Shown here one piece after another: positions 1 through 5,295 of a DNA stretch of 6,943 nt. The translations under genes were made by a program, and so were the position numbers. Source of the DNA: Oscillospiraceae bacterium (lineage in GTDB: Bacteria > Bacillota > Clostridia > Oscillospirales > Ruminococcaceae); assembly GCA_017394475.1 (NCBI GenBank), contig JAFPYQ010000269.1, positions 1 through 6,943 of the forward strand, written 5' to 3'. Positions within the stretch are counted from its first letter, which is position 1, and every line of letters begins with the position of its first letter. Below the pieces are notes generated by a model, which was given only the letters and a program-made list of their open reading frames with translations, was not told the DNA's origin and did not search any database.

Positions 1-86
1 AAAAGAGTAAGGCTACCTACAAAAAGAACAAATCAGGCAGATAATCACAAAAAAAACTAACAGCTTAAAAGCAAATCAATATAAGA

Positions 87-97
87 GGGCGCTGCCC
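87..97 (-). terminator. Weak hairpin after the hydrolase gene
   Basis: GGGC (87-90) and GCCC (94-97) form a 4-bp stem with a 3-base loop about 28 bases past the stop of the alpha/beta hydrolase gene. AAGCA/TGCTT (69-73 and 101-105) could form an outer stem. No U-tract follows directly on the minus strand, only an AT-rich stretch, so this is a weak terminator candidate. No better one is visible before the window edge. Confidence 0.2.
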
Positions 98-124
98 GGA
101 TGCTTAAAAAAACCTTGACCCCTT

Positions 125-991
125 CTATCTTTTCCTCAAAAACCGCACTATCATCTGTTCTTCCTTCGCAGTGAGGAAATTCATGTGCCCCCTGTTCCTC
201 ATAAGATAAGTGGTACAGTTCGGAATGATCTTCTTAGCCCGTGGCAGCACACACTTTGCGGGGAACAGGCAGTCCTTCTCCGCCGCCATAACAAGTGTGG
301 GAGCCTTGCATTTTCTCATCAGCTTTCCGGGCACATCCGAGGGCATCCCCGCCTTGACCTTTGAATGAAGGATGCTGAGCTTTGCGGTCTCAAATGTATC
401 ATCGGTGATGTTCTCCTCACTGAGCGCTATGTGCAGCATAGTCTTTACGAACCACTCATCCTTGCGGGTGATGGTGAACATTATCATGGGTATCATCATG
501 CCGATGATATTTCTGAGAGGTCCGTTCTTTATCCCCGAGGGCACATACAGTACCGCCCTCTTTACTTTTTTGGGAGCAACGCACATCATCTTTGCGATTA
601 TCCCCGCGCCGAAAGAGCCGCTGAAACATGCCATGCTCTCAAAGCCCAGCCCCGTTATCAGCTCCGATGCCCACTTTCCGTAATCCAGATTTTTCGGAGA
701 AAGGCTCACCTCATCGCTCTTTCCCGGGTGGCCTATGGTATCAGCCGCGTATATATGAAAATCCTTCATCAGGAATCCGCAGGTGAGCAGAGTATAGGCT
801 GTGGTGGAGTTGCCGCCGTGGAAAACCAGCAGTGGAATCCCGTTCATATTGCCTGTTTCAACGATATGTGTGCGCCCGAAGGATGTATCCACATATCTGT
901 CGTGATACTCTTCACCCAGCCTTTCGAGCTGGCTGTCGTAAAGGTCGAGTATAGCCTGTTTTCCCGCTGCCGATCTGTATATCGTTCCCAT
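125..991 (-). CDS. Alpha/beta hydrolase (MhpC-like), 288 aa
   Basis: This is a soluble single-domain alpha/beta-hydrolase of usual family length with no signal peptide, so probably cytoplasmic. An oxyanion-hole HGG lies at residues 58-60. The nucleophile elbow is S-G-S-F-G-A-G at 124-130, with Ser126 as nucleophile. The acid is probably Asp240 in AAEKD, and the base His269 in NRGHMNF near the C-terminus, so the triad is complete. The first elbow position is Ser rather than the usual Gly (GxSxG). The N-terminal YRSAAGKQAILDLYD segment is a lead-in I associate with a clostridial subgroup of these hydrolases. ATG at 991 is supported by AAGGAG (1001-1006) nine bases upstream and a promoter just beyond. 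The gene is monocistronic within the window. The fold fits esterases, lipases, haloperoxidase-like enzymes and C-C hydrolases; the substrate cannot be read from sequence. Confidence 0.88.
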   Translation of the reverse strand: MGTIYRSAAGKQAILDLYDSQLERLGEEYHDRYVDTSFGRTHIVETGNMNGIPLLVFHGGNSTTAYTLLTCGFLMKDFHIYAADTIGHPGKSDEVSLSPKNLDYGKWASELITGLGFESMACFSGSFGAGIIAKMMCVAPKKVKRAVLYVPSGIKNGPLRNIIGMMIPMIMFTITRKDEWFVKTMLHIALSEENITDDTFETAKLSILHSKVKAGMPSDVPGKLMRKCKAPTLVMAAEKDCLFPAKCVLPRAKKIIPNCTTYLMRNRGHMNFLTAKEEQMIVRFLRKR

Positions 992-1013
992 GTGACGGTA
1001 CTCCTTATCATAA

Positions 1014-1052
1014 ATGTATACATATTATACATCCATGTCCCGCGAAAATCAA
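1014..1052 (-). promoter_or_regulatory. Sigma-A promoter of the hydrolase gene with overlapping inverted repeat
   Basis: On the minus strand TTGATT (1052-1047) and TATAAT (1029-1024) are separated by exactly 17 bases, and transcription would start shortly upstream of the AAGGAG ribosome site at 1001-1006. An inverted repeat ATGTATA (1014-1020), N5, TATACAT (1026-1032) covers the -10 box and the likely start region. The inner ATGTATACAT (1014-1023) is itself a perfect palindrome. This placement is typical of a repressor operator; the regulator is unknown and not encoded in the window. Confidence 0.65.
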
Positions 1053-1115
1053 TACATATCGGCATTATCTAATGTAAATCTAATCCGAGGATGGAGCGGT
1101 CTTTGATGACAACGC

Positions 1116-1141
1116 AAAAGCTCCCGCATCTGCAGGAGCTT
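1116..1141 (-). terminator. Intrinsic terminator of the GH44-like operon
   Basis: On the minus strand AAGCTCCTGC and GCGGGAGCTT form a 10-bp stem with one T-G pair and an AGAT tetraloop (1118-1141). A short T stretch (1119-1116) follows. It lies 25 bases past the stop of the membrane protein gene. The U-tract is short, so termination may be incomplete, but the hairpin is strong and correctly placed. It separates this operon from the hydrolase promoter. Confidence 0.75.
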
Positions 1142-1165
1142 CGTATGTATGGACCACTGTCTGTT

Positions 1166-1723
1166 TCACTTTTTACCGTCGTTTTTATTGCCGTAAAGCA
1201 GTATCGCCTTTATGTCCAGCTCCCTGTATGTCAGCTCGTAGGTGAGGATTATGGTAATAGGCGAGATAAGGACGATGGACAGCAGCCCTATGAGCCCGGG
1301 GACGGTGAGTACATCTATTGTGCGCTGTGTGGTGAAAAGATCCACCCAGGCGATGCACTCAATATTTGCAAGGATATAGTAATTGAATATATCCGGGACG
1401 GCTCCTGCCTTTGAAAGCACCAGCAGGATCCACATTATGTACTGGAAAAACGGTGCGGACACTGCCAGCATCAGCCCCGCCGCCGGGTCTCTTTCCTTTT
1501 TGTGGTACTTCACCGCATTCAGGTCTGCCTTTGCGCAGTTGTATGCAAAGTTGAAGTACAGCGCATTCACGATGAACACAGATGCAAAGCCCGTGAATAT
1601 CCTCACCAGCATATAGCGCCGCATGGCAATGACCATGCACATGGTGAATATAACTGCTATTATCTCACCTGCCAGCCACCAGCCCCAGCCCTTGAACGTC
1701 CTTTTCAAACGGCTCTCTGCCAA
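1166..1723 (-). CDS. Multi-pass membrane protein of unknown function, 185 aa
   Basis: I do not recognise the family. Hydrophobic segments lie at about residues 14-34, 40-62, 82-104 and 138-162, with a weaker one at about 112-130, so four or five membrane spans. A basic N-terminus (RLKRTFKG) and a charged C-terminal tail (GNKNDGKK) fit cytoplasmic ends if the span count is even. There is no signal peptide and no catalytic motif. The start is TTG at 1723: GAGGAG (1730-1735) sits six bases upstream, no ATG fits better, and an in-frame stop lies at 1754-1756. The gene is last of three, 25 bases after the 150-aa gene, and is followed by a hairpin terminator. Its position suggests it acts with the surface GH44-like protein, but that is inference only. 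Confidence 0.85.
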   Translation of the reverse strand: MAESRLKRTFKGWGWWLAGEIIAVIFTMCMVIAMRRYMLVRIFTGFASVFIVNALYFNFAYNCAKADLNAVKYHKKERDPAAGLMLAVSAPFFQYIMWILLVLSKAGAVPDIFNYYILANIECIAWVDLFTTQRTIDVLTVPGLIGLLSIVLISPITIILTYELTYRELDIKAILLYGNKNDGKK

Positions 1724-1748
1724 AACTATCTCCTCTTTTCTGTGCCCG

Positions 1749-2201
1749 TCATTTTATGCTCGTGTGAGCAAGGGATTTCTGAAGCACTGTGTTGAATGTG
1801 GGGACTTTTATTACATCCAGCCCGCCCTTTCCGTGGGATGCATTGGCTATCCGCCTGTTTTTCAGGAACTCCTGCGTCAGGTTCTCCGAAAATTCGTACA
1901 GATTCCCCTTGTTATCCACTGCCACATAGATATTTGACCCCATTTTCGATGTATACATATCAAGGATGTAATATGCAGAGGGTCTGCGGCTCTCATCGCG
2001 GTCAAGCTTTATGATATTGTGCCTTGCATCGGTGGTCTTTATAACACTGTTTTCAAGCTTTGCATTATATATCTTCTTCTGGACTATGAGTGCGGCAAGC
2101 TCGGAAAATGAGAAAACTTCCGCCTTCATGATATCGGTATCGTACACCACGAACCCGACCTGTCCTGTTTCCGATGTTTCACGGCATATCAGTATCTTCA
2201 T
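1749..2201 (-). CDS. Hypothetical protein, 150 aa, possible internal duplication
   Basis: No family is recognised. The protein has no signal peptide and no membrane segment, so it is probably cytoplasmic. Two stretches resemble each other: residues 17-47 (FVVYD, then EVFSFSELAALIV, then KKIYNA) and 92-121 (YVAVD, then YEFSENLTQEFL, then RRIANA). Both look like a strand ending in Asp, an FSE motif, a helix and a basic-I-x-NA ending, about 74 residues apart, which suggests two copies of one small alpha/beta unit. ATG at 2201 is preceded by AAGGGTGATG, which can pair with the far 3' end of 16S rRNA but is not a classic AGGAG. The gene begins 25 bases after the GH44-like gene and ends 25 bases before the membrane protein gene, so all three are probably one transcript. 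Confidence 0.8.
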   Translation of the reverse strand: MKILICRETSETGQVGFVVYDTDIMKAEVFSFSELAALIVQKKIYNAKLENSVIKTTDARHNIIKLDRDESRRPSAYYILDMYTSKMGSNIYVAVDNKGNLYEFSENLTQEFLKNRRIANASHGKGGLDVIKVPTFNTVLQKSLAHTSIK

Positions 2202-2226
2202 ATCATCACCCTTTTCATATTTCTGT

Positions 2227-4272
2227 TTACATACGCCTGATCCCTACCCATACGGTAAGGAAGGATGCACACGCTGCAAGCATAGTCGTTATCACTTTTA
2301 TGAACGCCGGTACCTGTGGGAAGCCCTCATCATCGGTATCGGTCTTTGTTACGGTCTCATCCGTTTCTGCGGTCTCCCGCGGGTATAGAAGGGATGCTTC
2401 CACCGCAGGCACTGTTGTCTGTGCCGTGGTCTCCGCAGGCTCCTGTGTCACCTCGGTAACAGCTGTGACCGCTTCCTCCGTGCCGCTTTCTTCACCGGGC
2501 TGCAGCTTTGTCTGTGCGCCTGTTTCTGCGGCAGTTTCCCTTGCGGTGGTCTCATCGGGAACCGTTGTCTCCGTTTCACCTGCGGATACTTCGCTCTCTG
2601 TTGCGTCTGCGGATCCTTCCGCGGGCTTTTCTGCGAACACCAGCATATATGCCGAAAGAGTATCCGCAGTAAATGCCGCAGAGTGGGTCTCATCATTGAA
2701 CAGCTCTGCATCCTGCCGCCTTATCTGTGCATTGTCGGGGTCTATGCAGTATGCGGACTCAACATAATACTGCTTCGGAGAGCGTATATCTATAGATATA
2801 TCCTTTAGCTTCTCAAGGTTCTGGGATGTGACTATGGCTGTGAGCCTTCCGTCATCACGGGCAGCACACCAGAGAGAGCCGTATTCATCCCCGCCCTTTG
2901 TTTTCAGCAGTTCATCGCCGAACTGACTGCGTTCGCCGTCATAATCGGTGAACATCCGCAGGGCTGCTTTCTGGAACTCGTAGTCCTCCGCAGGTGCAAG
3001 GCAAGCAAGGTATATCTCCTCTTTAGCAAAGGTGCCCAGAGCATCTATCTCTGCGATAGCGCCGCTCATATTCATGCCGCCGCCGAAATCATACTCGGAA
3101 ACGGATATGGGCGTGCCGGGGTAATTCATCATCACCGCAGCTTTGAGCATAGGCAGGAAGGGCGTGAACTGCTTGTAGTGAAGGGCAGAATAGCCGTTTT
3201 CGGTATAGTCTGAATCCCACAGTGTACGCACTGCCTGCATCCTGTACGCATTTGCGGTATCGTCCGTTGAGAACCGCACCATATTCCCCATAGGATCCAG
3301 TGCCTCGGTGTAGTAGTGTACATCCAGCGCATCCAACAGGCGGGCGCCGTACTTCTCGCTGGACTTTTTCATGTGCTCAAGGTAAAAATCTATGAACCAT
3401 GTGTAGTCGCTGCCCTCTGCGGTCCTCTCCCATGCCTCTTTATTGCCCAGATCCACACAGGCGGAGAGAGTGGAAAGGGATGGGCCCAGCACCATGGCAG
3501 TGCTGTCGATGGTCTTTATGGCACTGGCAAGCCTTGAACTGTCCCTTGCCAGCTTTTCGGGAGCCAGTCTGTTGAGCCCTGCATTCGGGAAGACAGTGCT
3601 CCATTCGTCGGGGGCTCTGTCAAGGAAGTACCCGGTGACACCACCGTCGGCAGCCTCGCCGTAGTAGTTCACCAGATATGCCACATACTCATCGGAATAG
3701 ACCGAGCCGTCGGTGGTGTCGGGTCTTGTGGTATATATATCGTTCTTTATCAGGTGGACATCCAGCCATCTGTGGCGGTCGTACTCCATGTCTGTCTTGC
3801 CGTTTGCATCGGCTGCCACACGCCCCATCATCTGCAGTGTGGCAAAGCGCAGCCCCACATCATAGCGGTCTGCGTGGGTCATGAGGGAATGGGTGCACAG
3901 CCCGGGAGTGTTGCGCTGACTGGGTGCATAGTTGCTCACCAGTGAATAGTCGTTGGCAGGTTCGGGTATCCCCGTGTCTGTATAATTGCTCTCCCAGTTA
4001 TAGGCGGAAAGAGCCACATCGGCCTGCTTTATGGCAGAAGGATAAAGGCCGTACATAGAATCGTTGTCACATATCCCGAAAATATACGGACTTATGGATA
4101 TTCCCTCTCTGTCGGCATAAATAACATATTGTGCTCTCGTGTTCTCATCAAACACAGCTTTTGAGCCCTCCGCGCTTTCATCCGCGGCTCCCTGTGCGGC
4201 ATCCACCGCCGCTGTGCAGGGCATGAGCAGTGCTGCGGCACTGATGAGGAGCATAGTTCTTTTTATCTTCAT
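2227..4272 (-). CDS. Exported, membrane-anchored GH44-like protein with altered acid/base motif, 681 aa
   Basis: Numbering starts at ATG 4272, chosen because AAAGGA sits eight bases upstream. The in-frame ATG at 4290 has no ribosome site and would put six extra residues before the signal peptide. Residues 1-26 form a signal peptide (MKIKR, hydrophobic core, AVDA). The body (about 45-545) resembles glycoside hydrolase family 44, which are retaining endoglucanases and xyloglucanases: ISPYIFG at 59-65, AYNWESN at 90-96, LDVHYYTE at 316-323 and SVSEYDFGG at 390-398, where Glu393 matches the nucleophile. The acid/base motif, normally LDNEPxLW, reads LDRAPDEW (217-224), so the family Glu is Ala220. 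A beta-rich domain follows, then a Thr/Glu/Ala-rich stalk (about 549-650) and a membrane helix (about 657-678) ending GIRRM. No LPxTG, dockerin or clear carbohydrate-binding module is seen. It is first gene of a three-gene operon. The fold assignment is fairly sure; activity is doubtful. Confidence 0.8.
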   Translation of the reverse strand: MKIKRTMLLISAAALLMPCTAAVDAAQGAADESAEGSKAVFDENTRAQYVIYADREGISISPYIFGICDNDSMYGLYPSAIKQADVALSAYNWESNYTDTGIPEPANDYSLVSNYAPSQRNTPGLCTHSLMTHADRYDVGLRFATLQMMGRVAADANGKTDMEYDRHRWLDVHLIKNDIYTTRPDTTDGSVYSDEYVAYLVNYYGEAADGGVTGYFLDRAPDEWSTVFPNAGLNRLAPEKLARDSSRLASAIKTIDSTAMVLGPSLSTLSACVDLGNKEAWERTAEGSDYTWFIDFYLEHMKKSSEKYGARLLDALDVHYYTEALDPMGNMVRFSTDDTANAYRMQAVRTLWDSDYTENGYSALHYKQFTPFLPMLKAAVMMNYPGTPISVSEYDFGGGMNMSGAIAEIDALGTFAKEEIYLACLAPAEDYEFQKAALRMFTDYDGERSQFGDELLKTKGGDEYGSLWCAARDDGRLTAIVTSQNLEKLKDISIDIRSPKQYYVESAYCIDPDNAQIRRQDAELFNDETHSAAFTADTLSAYMLVFAEKPAEGSADATESEVSAGETETTVPDETTARETAAETGAQTKLQPGEESGTEEAVTAVTEVTQEPAETTAQTTVPAVEASLLYPRETAETDETVTKTDTDDEGFPQVPAFIKVITTMLAACASFLTVWVGIRRM

Positions 4273-4304
4273 CAAAGCAGTCCTTTGCATACAGACTTTT
4301 TTGC

Positions 4305-4319
4305 GGGGAAACTATCCCC
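4305..4319 (-). other. 5'-end hairpin of the GH44-like mRNA
   Basis: On the minus strand GGGGA, a TAGTT loop and TCCCC form a 5-bp hairpin starting about seven bases past the -10 box, which is the expected transcription start. The transcript would therefore begin almost directly with a GC-rich stem, as seen in leaders that resist 5'-end decay. The stem is about 30 bases upstream of the chosen start codon and leaves the ribosome site free. Confidence 0.45.
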
Positions 4320-4325
4320 TCTTAT

Positions 4326-4354
4326 ATTATAATACAGCTCAGACAATTTGTCAA
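4326..4354 (-). promoter_or_regulatory. Consensus sigma-A promoter of the GH44-like operon
   Basis: On the minus strand TTGACA (4354-4349), 17 bases, TATAAT (4331-4326): both boxes match the consensus exactly. An inverted repeat GACAA-T-TTGTC (4342-4352) overlaps the -35 box and could be an operator. Such a strong promoter would be expected to need repression if the operon responds to substrate. Confidence 0.85.
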
Positions 4355-4355
4355 G

Positions 4356-4370
4356 GCAGGCTGAGCCTGC
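4356..4370. repeat. GC-rich palindrome next to the GH44-like -35 box
   Basis: GCAGGCT-G-AGCCTGC is a perfect 7-1-7 inverted repeat in an otherwise AT-rich region, ending one base before the -35 box. No U-tract follows on the minus strand, so it is not a normal terminator for the upstream gene. A protein binding site is the simplest reading, without knowing the protein. Confidence 0.6.
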
Positions 4371-4378
4371 ACCCTCCG

Positions 4379-4423
4379 CGTTTATTTTTTTGAATAAAAC
4401 GCTTTATCTGACACTCGGTAGGT
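4379..4423. repeat. 45-bp direct repeat, copy 1
   Basis: This is identical over 45 bases to 4496-4540. Its first half is an imperfect hairpin (CGTTTATT with AATAAAACG, one bulged base), and its second half reads CGCTTTATCTGACACTCGGT and then AGGT. The end (4415-4423) can pair with 4441-4450, so this copy is part of a larger fold that copy 2 lacks. Flanking bases differ on both sides. Confidence 0.9.
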
Positions 4424-4450
4424 GTTTTGGCTTACGAATAACCTATCCGA
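4415..4450. repeat. Imperfect inverted repeat between the 45-bp repeats
   Basis: TCGGTAGGT (4415-4423) pairs with ACCTATCCGA (4441-4450) with one bulged base and a 17-base loop. The left arm lies within copy 1 of the direct repeat. It could fold in RNA or DNA of either strand; no U-tract follows, so it is not an obvious terminator. Confidence 0.55.
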
Positions 4451-4469
4451 TATAGCAGGATGATCCCGA

Positions 4470-4485
4470 ATGCTCATAAGAGCAT
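4470..4485. repeat. Short perfect hairpin between the 45-bp repeats
   Basis: ATGCTC-ATAA-GAGCAT is a perfect 6-bp stem with a 4-base loop. GGATG at 4458-4462 could instead pair with CATCC at 4483-4487, giving two exclusive folds. No U-tract follows on either strand. Confidence 0.6.
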
Positions 4486-4495
4486 CCACTATTCC

Positions 4496-4540
4496 CGTTT
4501 ATTTTTTTGAATAAAACGCTTTATCTGACACTCGGTAGGT
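4496..4540. repeat. 45-bp direct repeat, copy 2
   Basis: This is the second identical copy, 117 bases from copy 1. It carries the same CGTTTATT/AATAAAACG hairpin, but its CGGTAGGT end has no pairing partner nearby. The perfect identity in non-coding DNA points to recent duplication, a mobile intergenic element or a conserved binding site. Confidence 0.9.
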
Positions 4541-4596
4541 TTATTTGCATAGAAAAGTACTGAATAAAAAATAATGGGGTCATATGGGGATACATC

Positions 4597-5295
4597 TTAT
4601 TGAACATCTTCCTGTATGTTCCTCAGTTCCTGCCTCTGAATATGTGTTTCAAGGTCGGCAAGTCTTGTGGGTATCGGTATGCGGCTCTCCTTGTCGGTGA
4701 GCTCCAGTACAAGCTCACAGGCTGTATCGAGCGAGATATTATTACCTACCGAAACAAACACGGGTCTCACACCCTTATGGGTCCTCAGTGTCCTGCCGTA
4801 TACCTCACCGTTTGCGATTATATCCGTATAGCTGCCGCTTGCTTCATCGGGCTCGGTAAAATCCAGATCCTTTTCCACCCTGAAATATGTTTTTGCCACA
4901 CCGATAGTAGGTCTGTTCAGATAGAAGGAAGCATGGGTAGCTATGCCCATGTGCCGCGGATGGAGATATCCGTTGCCGTCGAACATATAGATGTCGGGTA
5001 TATTCTCTAAAAGCTCCGCCGTTTTCAGCACCAGCGGCAATTCACGGAACGCAAGGAATCCCGGTATATACGGCACTTCTATCTTCCCGCTAAAATGCTT
5101 CTTTTCTATTATCTTATGTGTACTGCGATCTATCACAACAATACAGCAGACTGCCCATTCTTCTTCATTTTCCGCCCAGTAGGCAAGGTCAACGCCTGCT
5201 ATCGTTGTTATATAGTCCTTAATAAACGAATCGGAGAGGGATATTTTCTCCCGCAGTTCATTCTGAATAGCTGTATATTCTTCTGCCTTGCTCAT
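4597..5295 (-). CDS. nfi: Endonuclease V (deoxyinosine 3'-endonuclease), 232 aa
   Basis: The enzyme nicks DNA at the second phosphodiester bond 3' of deoxyinosine and thereby starts repair of deaminated adenine; several family members also act on inosine in RNA. Length matches the family (about 220-240). Metal-binding residues are present: Asp36 in AGVDLAY, Glu85 in PGFLAFRE and Asp106 in FDGNGYLHP. The wedge Tyr76 (PYIPGF), His112, His121 and Lys135 (PTIGVAK) are also present. One departure is residues 182-186, which read S-V-G-N-N where the family has S-x-G-H. The C-terminal PTRLAD (209-214) is family-like. ATG at 5295 overlaps the stop of the YwqK-like gene by four bases (ATGA), with AGGA three bases upstream, so translation is probably coupled. 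There is no promoter of its own. B. subtilis nfi (ywqL) also follows ywqK. Confidence 0.95.
   Translation of the reverse strand: MSKAEEYTAIQNELREKISLSDSFIKDYITTIAGVDLAYWAENEEEWAVCCIVVIDRSTHKIIEKKHFSGKIEVPYIPGFLAFRELPLVLKTAELLENIPDIYMFDGNGYLHPRHMGIATHASFYLNRPTIGVAKTYFRVEKDLDFTEPDEASGSYTDIIANGEVYGRTLRTHKGVRPVFVSVGNNISLDTACELVLELTDKESRIPIPTRLADLETHIQRQELRNIQEDVQ

Larger units (their letters stand above)
4273..4596. other. Non-coding stretch between the endonuclease V and GH44-like genes
   Basis: These 324 bases hold no credible gene on either strand. From right to left they contain an AT-rich stretch, two 45-bp direct repeats with folding sequence between them, a GC-rich palindrome, the GH44-like promoter and its leader. 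I see no hairpin followed by a U-tract after the endonuclease V stop, so transcription from that unit may continue into the repeats. A low-confidence alternative is that the stretch is the structured 3' region of that transcript. Confidence 0.8.

Noticed and set aside
1..44. Possible 3' end of a plus-strand gene (frame 3, Lys-rich tail ending TAA at 42-44)
   Set aside because: Only 13 residues are visible and a second frame gives a similar Lys-rich tail, so coding cannot be supported.
365..1072. Long plus-strand reading frame opposite the hydrolase (235 codons)
   Set aside because: It is antisense to a gene with a full catalytic triad, promoter and ribosome site; its product is Cys/His/Arg-rich with no family resemblance.
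2227..2320. Sortase signal at the C-terminus of the GH44-like protein
   Set aside because: A hydrophobic helix and basic tail are present but no LPxTG-like motif precedes them (FPQVP only), so a plain membrane anchor is preferred.
2305..2640. Coding repeat or phase-variable tract in the Thr/Glu-rich stalk
   Set aside because: The stalk is compositionally biased but I see no regular DNA repeat unit or homopolymer able to slip.
2174..2767. Ser/Val/Ala-rich plus-strand frame of 197 codons
   Set aside because: It is the antisense of the Thr/Glu-rich stalk of the GH44-like gene; the low complexity keeps the opposite strand open.
4356..4370. Terminator of the nfi unit
   Set aside because: The hairpin is followed by CCTTGAC on the minus strand, not a U-tract, and sits against the next -35 box.
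4379..4540. CRISPR array
   Set aside because: There are only two repeats, the 72-bp spacer is itself structured, and no cas genes are present.
4273..4596. Insertion sequence or small transposon
   Set aside because: The 45-bp repeats are direct, not inverted; no transposase or target-site duplication is visible.
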